The translations under genes and the position numbers were made by a program. The notes below the pieces were generated by a model. The model did not search any database, had not been told where the DNA came from, and saw nothing but the letters and a program-made list of their open reading frames with translations. Below are positions 37,658-48,271 of a stretch of DNA of 64,000 nucleotides, piece after piece (positions within the stretch are counted from its first letter, which is position 1; each line of letters begins with the position of its first letter). The stretch lies in assembly GCF_000264995.1 (NCBI RefSeq), contig NW_006767443.1:454612-518611 (forward strand), written 5' to 3'. The DNA is from Punctularia strigosozonata HHB-11173 SS5 (Eukaryota; Basidiomycota; Agaricomycetes; Corticiales; Punctulariaceae).

Positions 37658-40600
37658 TCACCACACCTCATCCGTAAACCGATCCAGAACGCCATGTGCG
37701 TCCTCCACGTCCTTCTGCGCTTTCTTCCGCATGTAGAAGATCGGGCAATCTCTGCTCGTGCATAGCACGTCCTGATGCAAGGATCCTTGGCACCGTTGGC
37801 ACTGAGTCCACAACCTCGAGAAGCGGACTTCGAGGTCCGATGTAGTCGAGACTTGCTTGTGGTAGAGCTCGCCTAGTTTGGGGCGGCAGTTGTTGCATAC
37901 GGCACCATCTGAATGATCGAGTGGTTAACGTACGCCGACAAGATCAGCAAGAGACACGTACTTGGTACGCTGTTATTGGCTTTTAATGCCGTTTTACACC
38001 CTAAGCAGGTCACTGTCTTTACAGCAAACTTCATGAGACCACCGACAGTGGGCGTCGCGATCTGGATAGATCGTGTGTGACCACCGGACACTGAACCGCG
38101 ATCCGTAAGCACAGGAAGCCCATTCTAAGCCGTGTGCGCACTCACGGAGCGACGACGCCTTCTCTCCAAGGATAGGCTCGAAAATCCTCATAAGCGGCTT
38201 GGAGAGCTGGTTGTCCAAGTAATACTTGGTGTCGATGGGAATGTTGTTCTCGAGAACGTATATAGGGTCTTCAGACTTCTCGTACGCAGCAGCGCCTACA
38301 CACCAATCAGTGGGCGCTATTCAGGGAAGCAAATCTGGACAGACCCTTTATGCCCTTAACAATGACATAGGCAACACGGTCCCCGAGTGCAGGAGCGGAG
38401 CCTGTATGTTACGTCAGGGAAAGAATAGACAACCTCAGGAAACTCGCTGACCAGCATCACGCTGCTTCATGCGTTCGGCTAGTTCCACATGCGCTTGTTT
38501 AGCAGCATAGTCTAGAGATACATTCAGTGCATGTACGGCGTCTATGGATCAGCACACGTACCGGCTTTGGCGAGCGCCTTCGTGATCACCAACTGCGACA
38601 TATCGACCTTGTTCTGTAGCAGATCCGAAATCATCTGTTTCGTGTACCTGAAGGACAGTGAGCCGCGCGCAATCGCCAGAAAACAGCCCAACTCACTCTT
38701 CTGCACCTTTGACATCGCGATCGATCAACATCTTGTGCAAACAAGTCTCTATGACGGTCGACACAAGACGACAGTTGTCTCGCCGAACGGTCTTCGCGGC
38801 GATGATCAGCATCTAGGCAGAGGGAATGGGATGTCTGCACCAACCTCGATACCCTTGGAGTCCATCTTGTCGTACTTCTCGGGTTTCGTCCAGTAGAGCC
38901 CAGCATAACGCTTCTTGCTGATCAGCAGATACGGGAAGTAAACCTTTTCGAACTCGAGCTTGATGGGTTTGATGAACTTCGTGGTCACAAACTCCGCGGC
39001 TTCGCTGCCTACAACGGAGCGCGGAAGTCAGCAAATGCTCGCGGCTGGCCGAACGAATCGCTAACCGAGCGCCATGACCTCTTTGAGATCTGAAGGGCCG
39101 AACTTCACCATGACGGAATCCGTGTCACCGTAGATGACTTCAGCGTTATGACTGTGACCGTTCGCAATGCAGTATTCAGCTTCTACTTCCTAGTATCAAC
39201 ATCCGGTGTCAGGATGCCATTCTCGAACAGCACATGATCATCGCAAACCTGCTTAGTCTTCTCGATCATTTGCCGACCGTACGAAGTGGTACTAGACGAG
39301 ATAGCCAAACATGGCAATTTGCCTATAGTGGCGCCCGTGAACCCATATACGGAATTGGCAGAAACCTGAGCAGGGCTATGAGACTTCAGAAGGGCCAATA
39401 TGGAGATGATGCCCGTACCTTGAGAGCAAGCTGACGACCGTCGAGTACAGCACGCTTGAAAGGGTCACTCTCTTTCTTCAGGTCAGCTTTCGCTCGCTTT
39501 CTGGCGCTGATAAGGTCCTCCAAGATAGTCGGAAGAAGCCCCTTCCTCTTCGTCGAGGTCACGAAGAAGTCTACGGCGATAAGTTTCGTCAGCGTCAGGC
39601 GGTTAAACAGCGGCATCCACGTACCATTGTTGGGCGTCTGGATATAGTCCACATCTTTGACCAATTGGAGCCGGTCGATGGTAGCCTTGTCCAACAGGGT
39701 TGTGTAGCACAGATTGTGCGCCATCATGATCGACGGGTATAGAGAGCTGAAATCCAACGTGGCGATTGGGGAATCGTAGTAGCCCTTCTTGGGTTCGATG
39801 ACGGTGGCACCTTCATACTGTTCGTCGCTTCCTGTGAGCCATCAACGTATGAGTTCACATCGGGCGCTGTGGAAGCAATGCTTGTACCTTCCCCCTTGAA
39901 GACCGGAACGAGATAGCCCTCGTCGTTGGCCTTGCGAAAGAGCTGTGAGAGCACCTTGATGGATTGCCCACGAGCGAGGAGGTAGTTGAACGGGACGCCT
40001 GTCACCCTCGCCATTTCAGTGTAGTTAACGAGGTACATCAACTTGTCCATCAGTCGTTGCGGGAGGTATGCATCCTAGTACACCGTCACATGGGGTCGAG
40101 AATGAACATTCCCGTGCTGCTAACCTTCAAGCAGTAGACAGCTAGACGTCTTCTTGACTCTGGTGTCCCATTCTATTACGCTAACGTCAGTGAAATTGTT
40201 GAGGTTTTAGTTTGAGAGGACACACCTGAAGCTCCGTAATGACACTATGGTGCACGTCCTCTTTCTGTTCTCCCAAGAATTGGGCACAGACAGAGTTGAG
40301 GGTATAACTACGAAGCTTTTGCTCACGCTGCATGACTTGCAGGAGATCAAGCTGGAGCCGGCCTTCCATAGCAGTTTCCTTTGAATCGCGTTGCCCGTAC
40401 GCCTTCGAGGAAAAGTGAGTATCCTTCACTTGCGTCCTGACGTCTGTCGTCAAGAACGAACGGTTCGAGTTAGCGCCTGGTGGGGGTGCAGGAGCGCCGG
40501 ACTTACTCCGCATCCGTCCAAGGAAGGGGAATTTATTGGCCTTGAGGGCCTTAGCCCGGTCCATGAGGTACGGCAAATCGAAGTTGGAGATGTTGTAGCC

Positions 40601-42187
40601 GATGACGACGTCGGGATCGACCTGTTCAACGAAATCGCGCCACGCCTGCAGCATCTGGCTCTCATCATCATACGAAAGAACTTGGGAGCCGACAATATGA
40701 GCGCATGAGTTCAGGGTGAACACGTTTCGTATAAAGGGCTTGCTTTCGCCTGCAGAGGGCATTAAGGCGCAATAGGGGTCGCTGAGAGCAATATAACTTA
40801 CCCTGGATGGTCACCATATTCGCAATCTGGATGACAGGATCGACGTTTGCTTCAGGGAAAATGCCTTTTCGGCCGGCGCATTCGATATCAAAACTGAGAA
40901 TACGCAATGGTGCTAGTTTTGACCAGTTGCCCTCAGGCGCATGGGAGATGAAGTGGTCCCATCTTACATTTAGCCCGTGATGAGCCAATGTCCAAGTGGG
41001 GCGGCGGTCGAGAACTAACCTGACACTCAATTCGATTTGGCATTGGGACTTCTTATCCTTCACCAGGTTGTACTTGCCGGCTGGCACCTCGATCCAGTTC
41101 ATGCCCACAACCTAACGAGGCTCAGATTTGTCAGCACGATAAAACATCATGGCACAGGACAGCGCACCTTGGTGTCAATCATGAATCGCAGGACGTACGC
41201 CAGGTTGCTCTCGAAGGTGGTCGTTTGCTCAGGGAACAGGTCCCTAAAAGCGCACTCTCCACGTTCGAACATGCGTGAAGAACGGCGCCATGTCAATACC
41301 GCTTGAAGCCGCATATACAAGGAATTGGCTCATCTCGGACTTTCGGCACGTTGCGAGGGTTATCTGTTATGAGCTTCATGAACGGCACCCAGTCGTCGCC
41401 TCGATACCCCCAGATACTGCGTTTCTTCACAAGCTCGATCTTTCTCACACAACCCGCCCCTAATTGGTTCTGCCGAGGATTCAGTTCTTGTCGAACTGCG
41501 CGCGGTTGCATTGAATTTCCTCACGTTGAGATAGAGGAGGAACGATGGTATATCGTCTTCCGTGAAGCCTCGCGGAACGGGTATATAGAAGTAGGGGTCA
41601 AAGTCGTAGACATGAGCCAGAACGCTGTGGCCGTCCTGGAAGCGAGTTAGCAATCGTCATACAAGGCGGTAGTGTGGCTTCACCTCTGTCACACCGAACA
41701 TTCTGAGAGTCACGCCTCCACTCGAGTTCTCGGTGTGGTACTCGATATCAATCTGCTGGAAGACTGCAACCGACGTGAGTGACTCGGCCGGAACGAGATG
41801 AACCTGGCTCACTGATCGAGTCGCGTTTCTCGTCGATTGGGCGCAGTGCAGGCCGCGCCCAGAGGTCTGCACCTCCTTCTGCAGCTGATAATAGTGTTTC
41901 CTTCAGCAACTATGTCTCCAGGATCCGCGGTGGACAAGATGCTCACCGGCTTCTTCGCCCGTCTCCTCCTTCAACCGCTCCAAAACATCGGCGAACGACG
42001 ATTGCGTCGGCTGCGAACCTGAGGACGTCAACGAGTTCAGCTTTCTCTTCTTCATGACTGGTTGGTTCGACGGGTCGTCCTCAAGGCTGCACAGGGACTT
42101 AGACTCTTGTCGCTCGCAGGACGGCGCGACAGTGACTAACCGAGACGCCGGCAAATTATCCTTGGCAGAGACCGTAAGTGCGGGCAT
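37658..42187 (-). CDS. POL3: DNA polymerase delta catalytic subunit
   Basis: Family-B replicative polymerase with 3'-5' exonuclease. It starts at the ATG at 42187 ([11 protein letters not shown]) and has many introns. Seen in order: Exo [19 protein letters not shown] (near 40880), Exo [20 protein letters not shown] (near 40580), then polymerase motif [21 protein letters not shown] (near 39740). Motif B is [17 protein letters not shown] (near 39350) and motif C is [15 protein letters not shown] (near 39130). [20 protein letters not shown] follows (near 38890). The C-terminus keeps CysA (TCLGC, CNNC) and the Fe-S-type CysB (CQRCQ...CTSRDC). The stop at 37658 is 110 bp from the convergent P450-A stop. 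A single-copy essential gene and a useful anchor for synteny. Confidence 0.96.
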
Positions 42188-42402
42188 ATCTCCGGCTCAC
42201 GTATTCAAGTGACGCGGTTCTACAAGAGGTTCGATGCCAGAAACGCGTGCCACCGATTCACGCACTAGCCTGGGGCTCGAGGGTGGGATGAAGAGCGTGG
42301 TGTGACGAAACCACGGTGTGACTAATCGCGTCTCCGCGTCTGCGCTTTTCGTCACGTCACGTTCCCCGTGGCACACGAAGAGTTCGGAGAAACAGTATGT
42401 GA

Positions 42403-43150
42403 TTGAACTTCCTTCAGACTTTATCACCTCATGAGGTTAACGTTACGTGCACAGGACTCATTGTTCGTCGATACTTATGTTGCTCCAACATCTCGTTCGA
42501 ACCCGGCGACATCGGATTCCTGAATTTGCTCACATTCGCGATACACTGCGCAAAATGCCATGACATGGGTTCCATCTGCGAGCAGCTGTGGGACACTGGA
42601 GAGAGACACTGCAACCTCGGTCGATTGCTGGAAGAGAAGTCGCCGGTCGAGCTCTGCCTCTTAAGAGACGAGTCTTCATGCGCTCCCGAGAGACGAAGAC
42701 TATGAGCGTTATCCGCTCAACATCAACTGCAATTCGGACGGCTCCGCACAGACTGCTGTCTTAGGCAGACTGTCGCACCGTATACAACCGTACAAGCCCA
42801 CCGTCCTCGAGCTCGCCCGGTATGGTAACGACGAATCCCGGCTCCCAGAATGCATCCACATACAGACACTGGTACTGAGCGGGACGGACAGGCTGCCGTC
42901 GTTATGTCACTTATTGGCTGGCGGCTTCACCCACAACGGTAGCTACCTTCTTCCCAATCTCTCGTTATTAGTTGTGGATGCCTATGCAGTAAACGAATCT
43001 GCCAGGTTTTGAGCTCTCTGCCTGGACTTCGTGAAGTATGGGGTGTCGCACCAGGTTCCATCGTCGAAAATCGAAACAATCACTATCAGGAAACCCGGCT
43101 ACCCGTCGCAGCCTGATCAACTGAAGTTGTTGCAAGAAAGGTGCAGGTGA
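42403..43150 (+). pseudogene. Decayed F-box/LRR-like gene
   Basis: Protein-like blocks of an Agaricomycete F-box/LRR type occur in two frames. In one: GFLNLLTFAIHCAKCHDM and CEQLWDTGERHCNLGRLL (42510-42640). In another: RIQPYKPTVLELARYG, LPECIHIQTLVLSGTDRLPS, LLPNLSLLVVDAYAVNES (42780-43000), then a TGA at 43010, then KIETITIRKPGYP and DQLKLLQERCR with a stop at 43148. The final block keeps the same frame as the part before the TGA. A donor-acceptor pair that removes the TGA in frame was not found, so I read this as a disrupted gene. An unusual splice pattern remains possible. Confidence 0.4.
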
Positions 43151-43482
43151 TACTTGGATCCTCATGAAGTGGAGTTGCCAGTCTATCTGCAAGTGTTGCA
43201 TTTGGCAACGCATGGATAAGAACGTACTTGATCCAATACGTTGCAGGAGGAGTATCAAAGGACAGTTGCCTCACAACTCGTGAGCAGTCTGACCAGTTTT
43301 GACGTAGAAGACGACACGATGGCGTATCCTCCGACCATAGCATCCGAATCCTCAGTCGAATCCTTCCTAGTGTCGTATACGAGATCGTAGTAGCAGGAAT
43401 GGAAAGAAAAACTATGTTCATAATATCCTAAGGCAGTACTGTCCAACTCTCGCGCACTCCACGGTCCGCCCCCGCAGACGGC

Positions 43483-45842
43483 TCACCGTCCATTGATAGT
43501 CGCCGTCGAGTCACTCCTCGGGCGCCCCGCGTCCTGAGTCCCCTTTCCCTGACCCTCGCTCTCGGGCGGATGATTCGGATGCTCAGGAATCTTGGCGATC
43601 TCCTTCTGCGCTTCTTCCCAAGCTTCCATGTTCTGCAAATACGAGCATGCAGGTCAGTCCCGTTCGTGGAGAATCGGCGATGCCTCGATCGAACGTCCAT
43701 ACCTTCTTACACCAATCCCGATGCGCCCGCGCCATGCTGATGCACATCTCCCTCAAGTCGGCCACCTTCTGCCTCTGGAACCGATCCAAGTCGGCCTGGA
43801 TCGTCGAACTCGCGTATTTGAGGTCCTGCGCCGAAAGATGAAGCGCATCTTCGAGCTGTGAACCGAAAACCGAATCATCAGCCCCACATTGTCGTAGCAC
43901 ATCGGGACCACCCACGTTAGAGATCGTCTCCCGCGTCTTGCTGATCGAGCTCCTCCTCGCCGCCTCCGGGTCCGAGTCGATCATCCCGTGCAACGTATAG
44001 CTCAGCGCGCTCAACAACCCCATACCCGGCGCGCGCCTCTTCACAGGGTTAGGCCCCGGATGCGGCGGCAAGCTCCGCGTCCCGTACTCCTCCCTCTCCC
44101 CCTCCCCCTCCCTCTCCCTCGCGCCTCCCCATTCCTGACTCCCGCCCACGCCCACGCCCGCATCGCTCCCCACGCCCTCTCCCGCCCCACGATCGGACCC
44201 GAGCGCAGGCGAAGTCGGCGACCCCGGGTCGGGCGTCCCGGAGCCCGGGCTGGGCGTGTTGGGCAGGGAGCGGATCGTCGATCGGCTGAGCGCCTCCTCC
44301 AGCCGGCGCGCCTCGCGCTCGTGCTTCTCGAGCTCGTTCAGCTGCTCCCGGCGCGCCTCGAGCGCGTCCTGCGTCATCTCTACCTGGACGTGCTTCTGGT
44401 GCCGGTACGCGAGCAGCTTCTTGATGATGCTCGCGAACTGGGTGTACTCCGACAGCGGCTCTTGCCAGTTCTGTTCCAGGTCCTGGAGCTAATGGAGATG
44501 CGACGACGGGTTTCGATGAGACGCGGTTTTTTTTTTTTGCAGCAGGGGCGAGGTGTGGGGGGACTCACGAGGCGCGTGGTGGAGAGGTAGGTGGTGTCGA
44601 CCGCCTGCCCGGTCTTCTCGATGGCCGCCGCGAGCTCTCCGGTTTCGTTCAAGCTGAAACCGTTGAGCGCGGCACCGAGCTCTGCGTGGTCTTGGGAGTA
44701 CTCTTGCGGGCCAAGGTTAGCACGAGCGGCACGGCCGTCAGGGAGTGGAGATGATCCTACCTGACCACCGTTTCATCGTCCGTCTGGTCACTTTCTCCAT
44801 CGGGCCTTGCAGGTGCGCGGCGAACTTGTTCGTAAACGCCTCGCTATCGAGGAAGCGCTGGTCTGGGCGGCGGAGGGGGTGCGAGGGCGATGGGTTCGGC
44901 AGGGAGGCGTAGGCGATGGCGGACGAGGAATCGGTCGGGTTGTGCGCGGGCGCACGGAGGATGTTCTTCGGGAGGAGAGTAAGGGGCGGAGAATGCAGTA
45001 CTTCGGTCTGTTGGGTATCGTCAGTCGCGGTGATAGGGGGTAACGACCGGCGAGGACACGATGTTTACCCATGAGACTTCGCCGTCCAGGAAGCGGTGGA
45101 AGACGTGTTCGTTGGACAGTATGGGGTGTTTGGCGACCCGGTTCAGGAACGTCTGCAGCATCCGCTTCCGTCGCGCTATCATCTGCGCGTCTTCCTTCGC
45201 CTTGGCCTGCTTCACGGCGTAGTCGCCGATGGTCTGCTTTGAAGGTATGGGCGGAACGATGAGCGTCGGGTACAGTTTGGCGAGTGATAATCGCAGCGAC
45301 TCAAACTCGGAGTAGCGGTGCGATGCGGTTGCGTTCTGGTACGGCAAAATGAGATGTTGATGCGGGGTCACATGTGGGTAGCTGCAAGAAACGATAACAT
45401 ACTCCTGCACGAATGACATATGTGATGTACGGCGACGTCGAGTTCACAGACGTTTTCTGTGCGTCTACAATCTGACATGGGCCCCGATCCATCAGCTTCA
45501 TTGCTATCATCATGTGTGCAGAAAACCTGGCGAGCGCCTCACCTGAATCTCGACGTCCTCGCCACTATGTAGCCACTGATCTCTGGTGCAGCAATAGTCC
45601 TCCTTGAACGCTGGCTTCGGACGCCCGTGCGAGCCTGGGCTCGGGAACGACGGCCTGCTTAGAGGCGGCGAGCGCGCACCCGGTCGGGGTGGTGAGCTAG
45701 GCGTCGATGCAGGCGGCGAGGACGGGGCAGCGAAGGCGGGCGCGACGTCGGTCTGAAACGGGTTCTCGTCCTCAAAGGCGTCCATCTTGGCGGCCGAGTC
45801 GAACGCAGAGGCAGACGCTGCTCGCGCGGGGACTGGGGACAA
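43483..45842 (-). CDS. SNX41: Sorting nexin Snx41/Atg20 (PX-BAR)
   Basis: Phosphoinositide-binding, membrane-curving protein of endosomal retrieval, related to autophagy nexin Atg20. The start at 45842 gives an N-terminus with a Pro/Ser-rich segment. The PX domain follows: IQIVDAQKTSVNS-like KTSVNSTSPYITYVIR, then RYSEFESLRLSLAKLYPTL, IPPIPSKQTIGDYAVKQAKA and ARRKRMLQTFLNRVAKHP. The linker HVFHRFLDGEVSW and LHSPPLTLLPKNILRAP are hallmarks of Snx41. BAR-type helices come next (EYTQFASIIKKLLAYRHQK; LEKHEREARRLEEALS), split by a disordered Gly/Pro-rich insert of about 80 residues at 44070-44270, as is usual for this subfamily. The C-terminal helix is QRQKVADLREMCISMARAH. It diverges from the kinase gene with 186 bp between starts. 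Confidence 0.88.
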
Positions 45843-46028
45843 GGAAGGCGTGACTGCGAGCGAAGCAGCCCCGGCCGCGGGCGCCTAACTCGTCATGACG
45901 TACGCGTAAAGCCGGATGTAATTAGGCGCCCAGCGAATACTTAAACTTACACCCTCTCCTTCCTCCTCGTATCGAATTACACACCAGCTTTCCTGAGCAG
46001 TTCGACTCCTGGACACATGGAGACCTGA
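45843..46028. promoter_or_regulatory. Shared promoter, Snx41 / P-loop kinase
   Basis: 186 bp separate the two divergent start codons. A CT-rich patch (45950-45975) precedes the kinase ATG. Confidence 0.5.
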
Positions 46029-47163
46029 ATGATGAGTGACGCCACGTTCAAATCAGCTCCCCCTATGGTCCTCATCCTCGTCGGCCTCATCGGCTCTGGT
46101 AAAGTCTGCTAGCCTTCTTCATCCACGTCTGAACCACCCCATTCATGGCTTTATCGAAGTCCACATTCGCCGAGGCACTGCAGCGCGAGCTCCCTTCTTT
46201 TGTTCGCTGCTCCCAAGATGAGCTCGGGAACAGGAAAAAGGTCGAGCAGCTCGCGCGCGAGTCGTTAGCCCAGGGACGCTCGGTATGCATCGACAGGACG
46301 AACATGGACGCGCAGTACGTCGCGTCTGCGCGTCATTCTCGCGCATATACGCGTCGATTGACTGGGCTGCAGGCAACGATCGACCTGGATAGCCATCGCG
46401 CGCGAGAATCGCGTCGAGCCATGGGTACTATACTTCGACACCCCATACGACGTGTGTCCCTCCTTGCCCCATTCATACCCTGTGCTCATATTTATACTCC
46501 TACAGTCTTGTCAACAACGTATCCGAACACGTCCGTCGAAAGGTCTTCTGCTCCTCACTGGTCCTGACGCCCCTCCGTCCGTTGCCTCTAGGCACCGACC
46601 ACCCGACCATCACAGACCCCGCCCAGGGTCTATCCGTCCTCGCCCGCTTTCGCAACACCTACGAGCCACCCAACCCCCGTGAAGGTTACACGCGCTACCT
46701 TGCGCTCTCTCCCTCTCCCTCTAGGTCCTCCCCCTCCAGCACCAACCCAACCAACGCGCCCTCTCCTCGAGTGCACTCGCTCCCCTCCTACACGAAGCAG
46801 GACCTGCTCGCTATCCTCTCCGTCCTCCAAAGCTCGCCCCCTCCGCTCAACCCGCAGACCAGCCTGGACCGCTACTTCGCTCCAAGATCAGGTCCTCACG
46901 CCCACGCCCACTCCAACCGCGGCGGCGACCACCCTCGAGCTCGGCCTCGCGGGGGCGGCCGGGGGTCACCGTACGCGTCCCGATCGCGAGGACGGCCCAC
47001 GACATACGATGGCTCGGGCCGCGGGCGAGGGCGAGGGCGAGGTGGGGCGCCGTATGGGACGCCGTATGACCGACCTCAGGAGTCGGACACGGGTTGGCGG
47101 CGCGGTGCCAGTATCGGGAGCAGAGCCGGAGCGCCGTCCCGAAACGGCGCCGGTGTCGTCTGA
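46029..47163 (+). CDS. P-loop kinase related to the kinase domain of polynucleotide kinase (PNKP-like)
   Basis: ATP-dependent kinase, probably acting on nucleic-acid ends or nucleotides. Five exons (46029-46103, 46160-46314, 46373-46451, 46506-46542, 46592-47163) give 305 residues. The Walker A LVGLIGSGKSTFAEAL is split by intron 1 between Lys and Ser. SQDELGNRKKVEQLARESLA and VCIDRTNMDAQQRSTWIAIA match the lid and Asp-containing strand of PNKP-type kinases, which read similarly with IDNTN. A putative lid has RIRTRPS then HPTITDPAQGL. The last 110 residues are disordered and RGG-rich (RGRPTTYDG, RGRGRGRGGAPYG), suggesting RNA binding. No phosphatase or FHA domain is present. Exact substrate unknown. 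Confidence 0.78.
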
Positions 47164-47803
47164 GAACACGCATGGGCATCCCCCACCGCCCGCGAATGAT
47201 AGCGCTCATGGTCAGTCGCTGGGTCATGGCTCGCGGGACGAACCCATCGAACTATCTTGAATCAATTCCTCCATATGCTCGGACACACCGGCCCCTCAGA
47301 AGTGGCGGTGTATTCATTTCTCCCGGAGAAGGCCTGACGTTCTGCCCTTTGCTATGTACGATACCACGGATACTAAGTCTGTGCGCGTATTCATCATTCG
47401 GTCTGACGGTGACCGGCTCTCGAGTGTCGCTATAAATATCAAACGTCGATCATAGCACTCAGTCTTATGTTGATGGGGATGCTGTCCGTGCGAAGTCCCA
47501 CGAGCGTTGACAATGGGCGGTGATCTCGGGCTCGCCCTCCGAGGAAGGATCGCTCGCAGTTTACCTGCGCATGCAAACGACGGAACGCCAAGGGCAACGG
47601 GTACTAATACCATCGACACTTTATTACACAGGCTGAACTAGAAGACCGTCCTTTGCGCAATTCCACGCGGTTCCTGCGAAATGCTGTTTTGGGTTCATTA
47701 TCAGTCCACCCTCCCCGCGAAGAGTAATGGGGTCGTGCGTCGTCGAACGGCGGTCGTCAGTGGCATGGGAGGAGAGGGGGGAGGTGGAGATGCGGGTATT
47801 CGT
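47164..47803. other. Convergent intergenic region
   Basis: 640 bp between two convergent genes. Open frames are short and unconvincing. I see nothing beyond the two 3' ends. Confidence 0.45.
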
Positions 47804-48271
47804 TTAGAACAGGCAGTCGCACATCTCTGCGAGGCGATGTTAGTACGGCGCTAAGGAGGCCGGAGCCTGCTCGACAACACGCACCTTCTGCGCAGCAACA
47901 GCACAGAATGCCGGCTAAACACGCCGTGCAACCGCCGCCACCACTCGACTGCTGCGCAGGCTGCTGGCTGTGAAACCAGAGTTATCGTCAGCTATGTGGA
48001 CCACGGTGCGAGGGGAAGGACGACGTACACATAGACCGTCTGCGGGGGCGGCTGCGGTTGGTAGCCGCCGCCGTATCCGGGTCCACCGCCGTACGCCTGT
48101 GGAGGTTGTTGGGGGTAGTATCCACCCTGGCCGGGCGGAGGACCTGGAAACAGTTGAGCTCGTCAGTAACGACCCTCAAGGCCTCAAGACGACGTAAGTC
48201 TCACCTTGAGGGGGGTAGTACTGTTGCTGCTGCTGCTGGCCACCGCCGCCGTAGTAATCTCTTGCAGACAT
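47804..48271 (-). CDS. CYSTM-family small tail-anchored protein
   Basis: Small membrane-associated protein. Four exons from the ATG at 48271: MSARDYYGGGGQQQQQQYYP, then GPPPGQGGYYPQQPPQAYGG and GYQPQPPPQTVYV, then QQPAQQSSGGGGCTACLAG followed by ILCCCCAEEMCDCLF and stop. The Gly/Pro/Gln/Tyr-rich disordered N-terminus with a C-terminal Cys-rich hydrophobic module of about 20 residues is the classic CYSTM layout. In fungi and plants this family is linked to stress tolerance at the plasma membrane. About 100 residues. All four exons join in frame with canonical sites. Confidence 0.82.
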
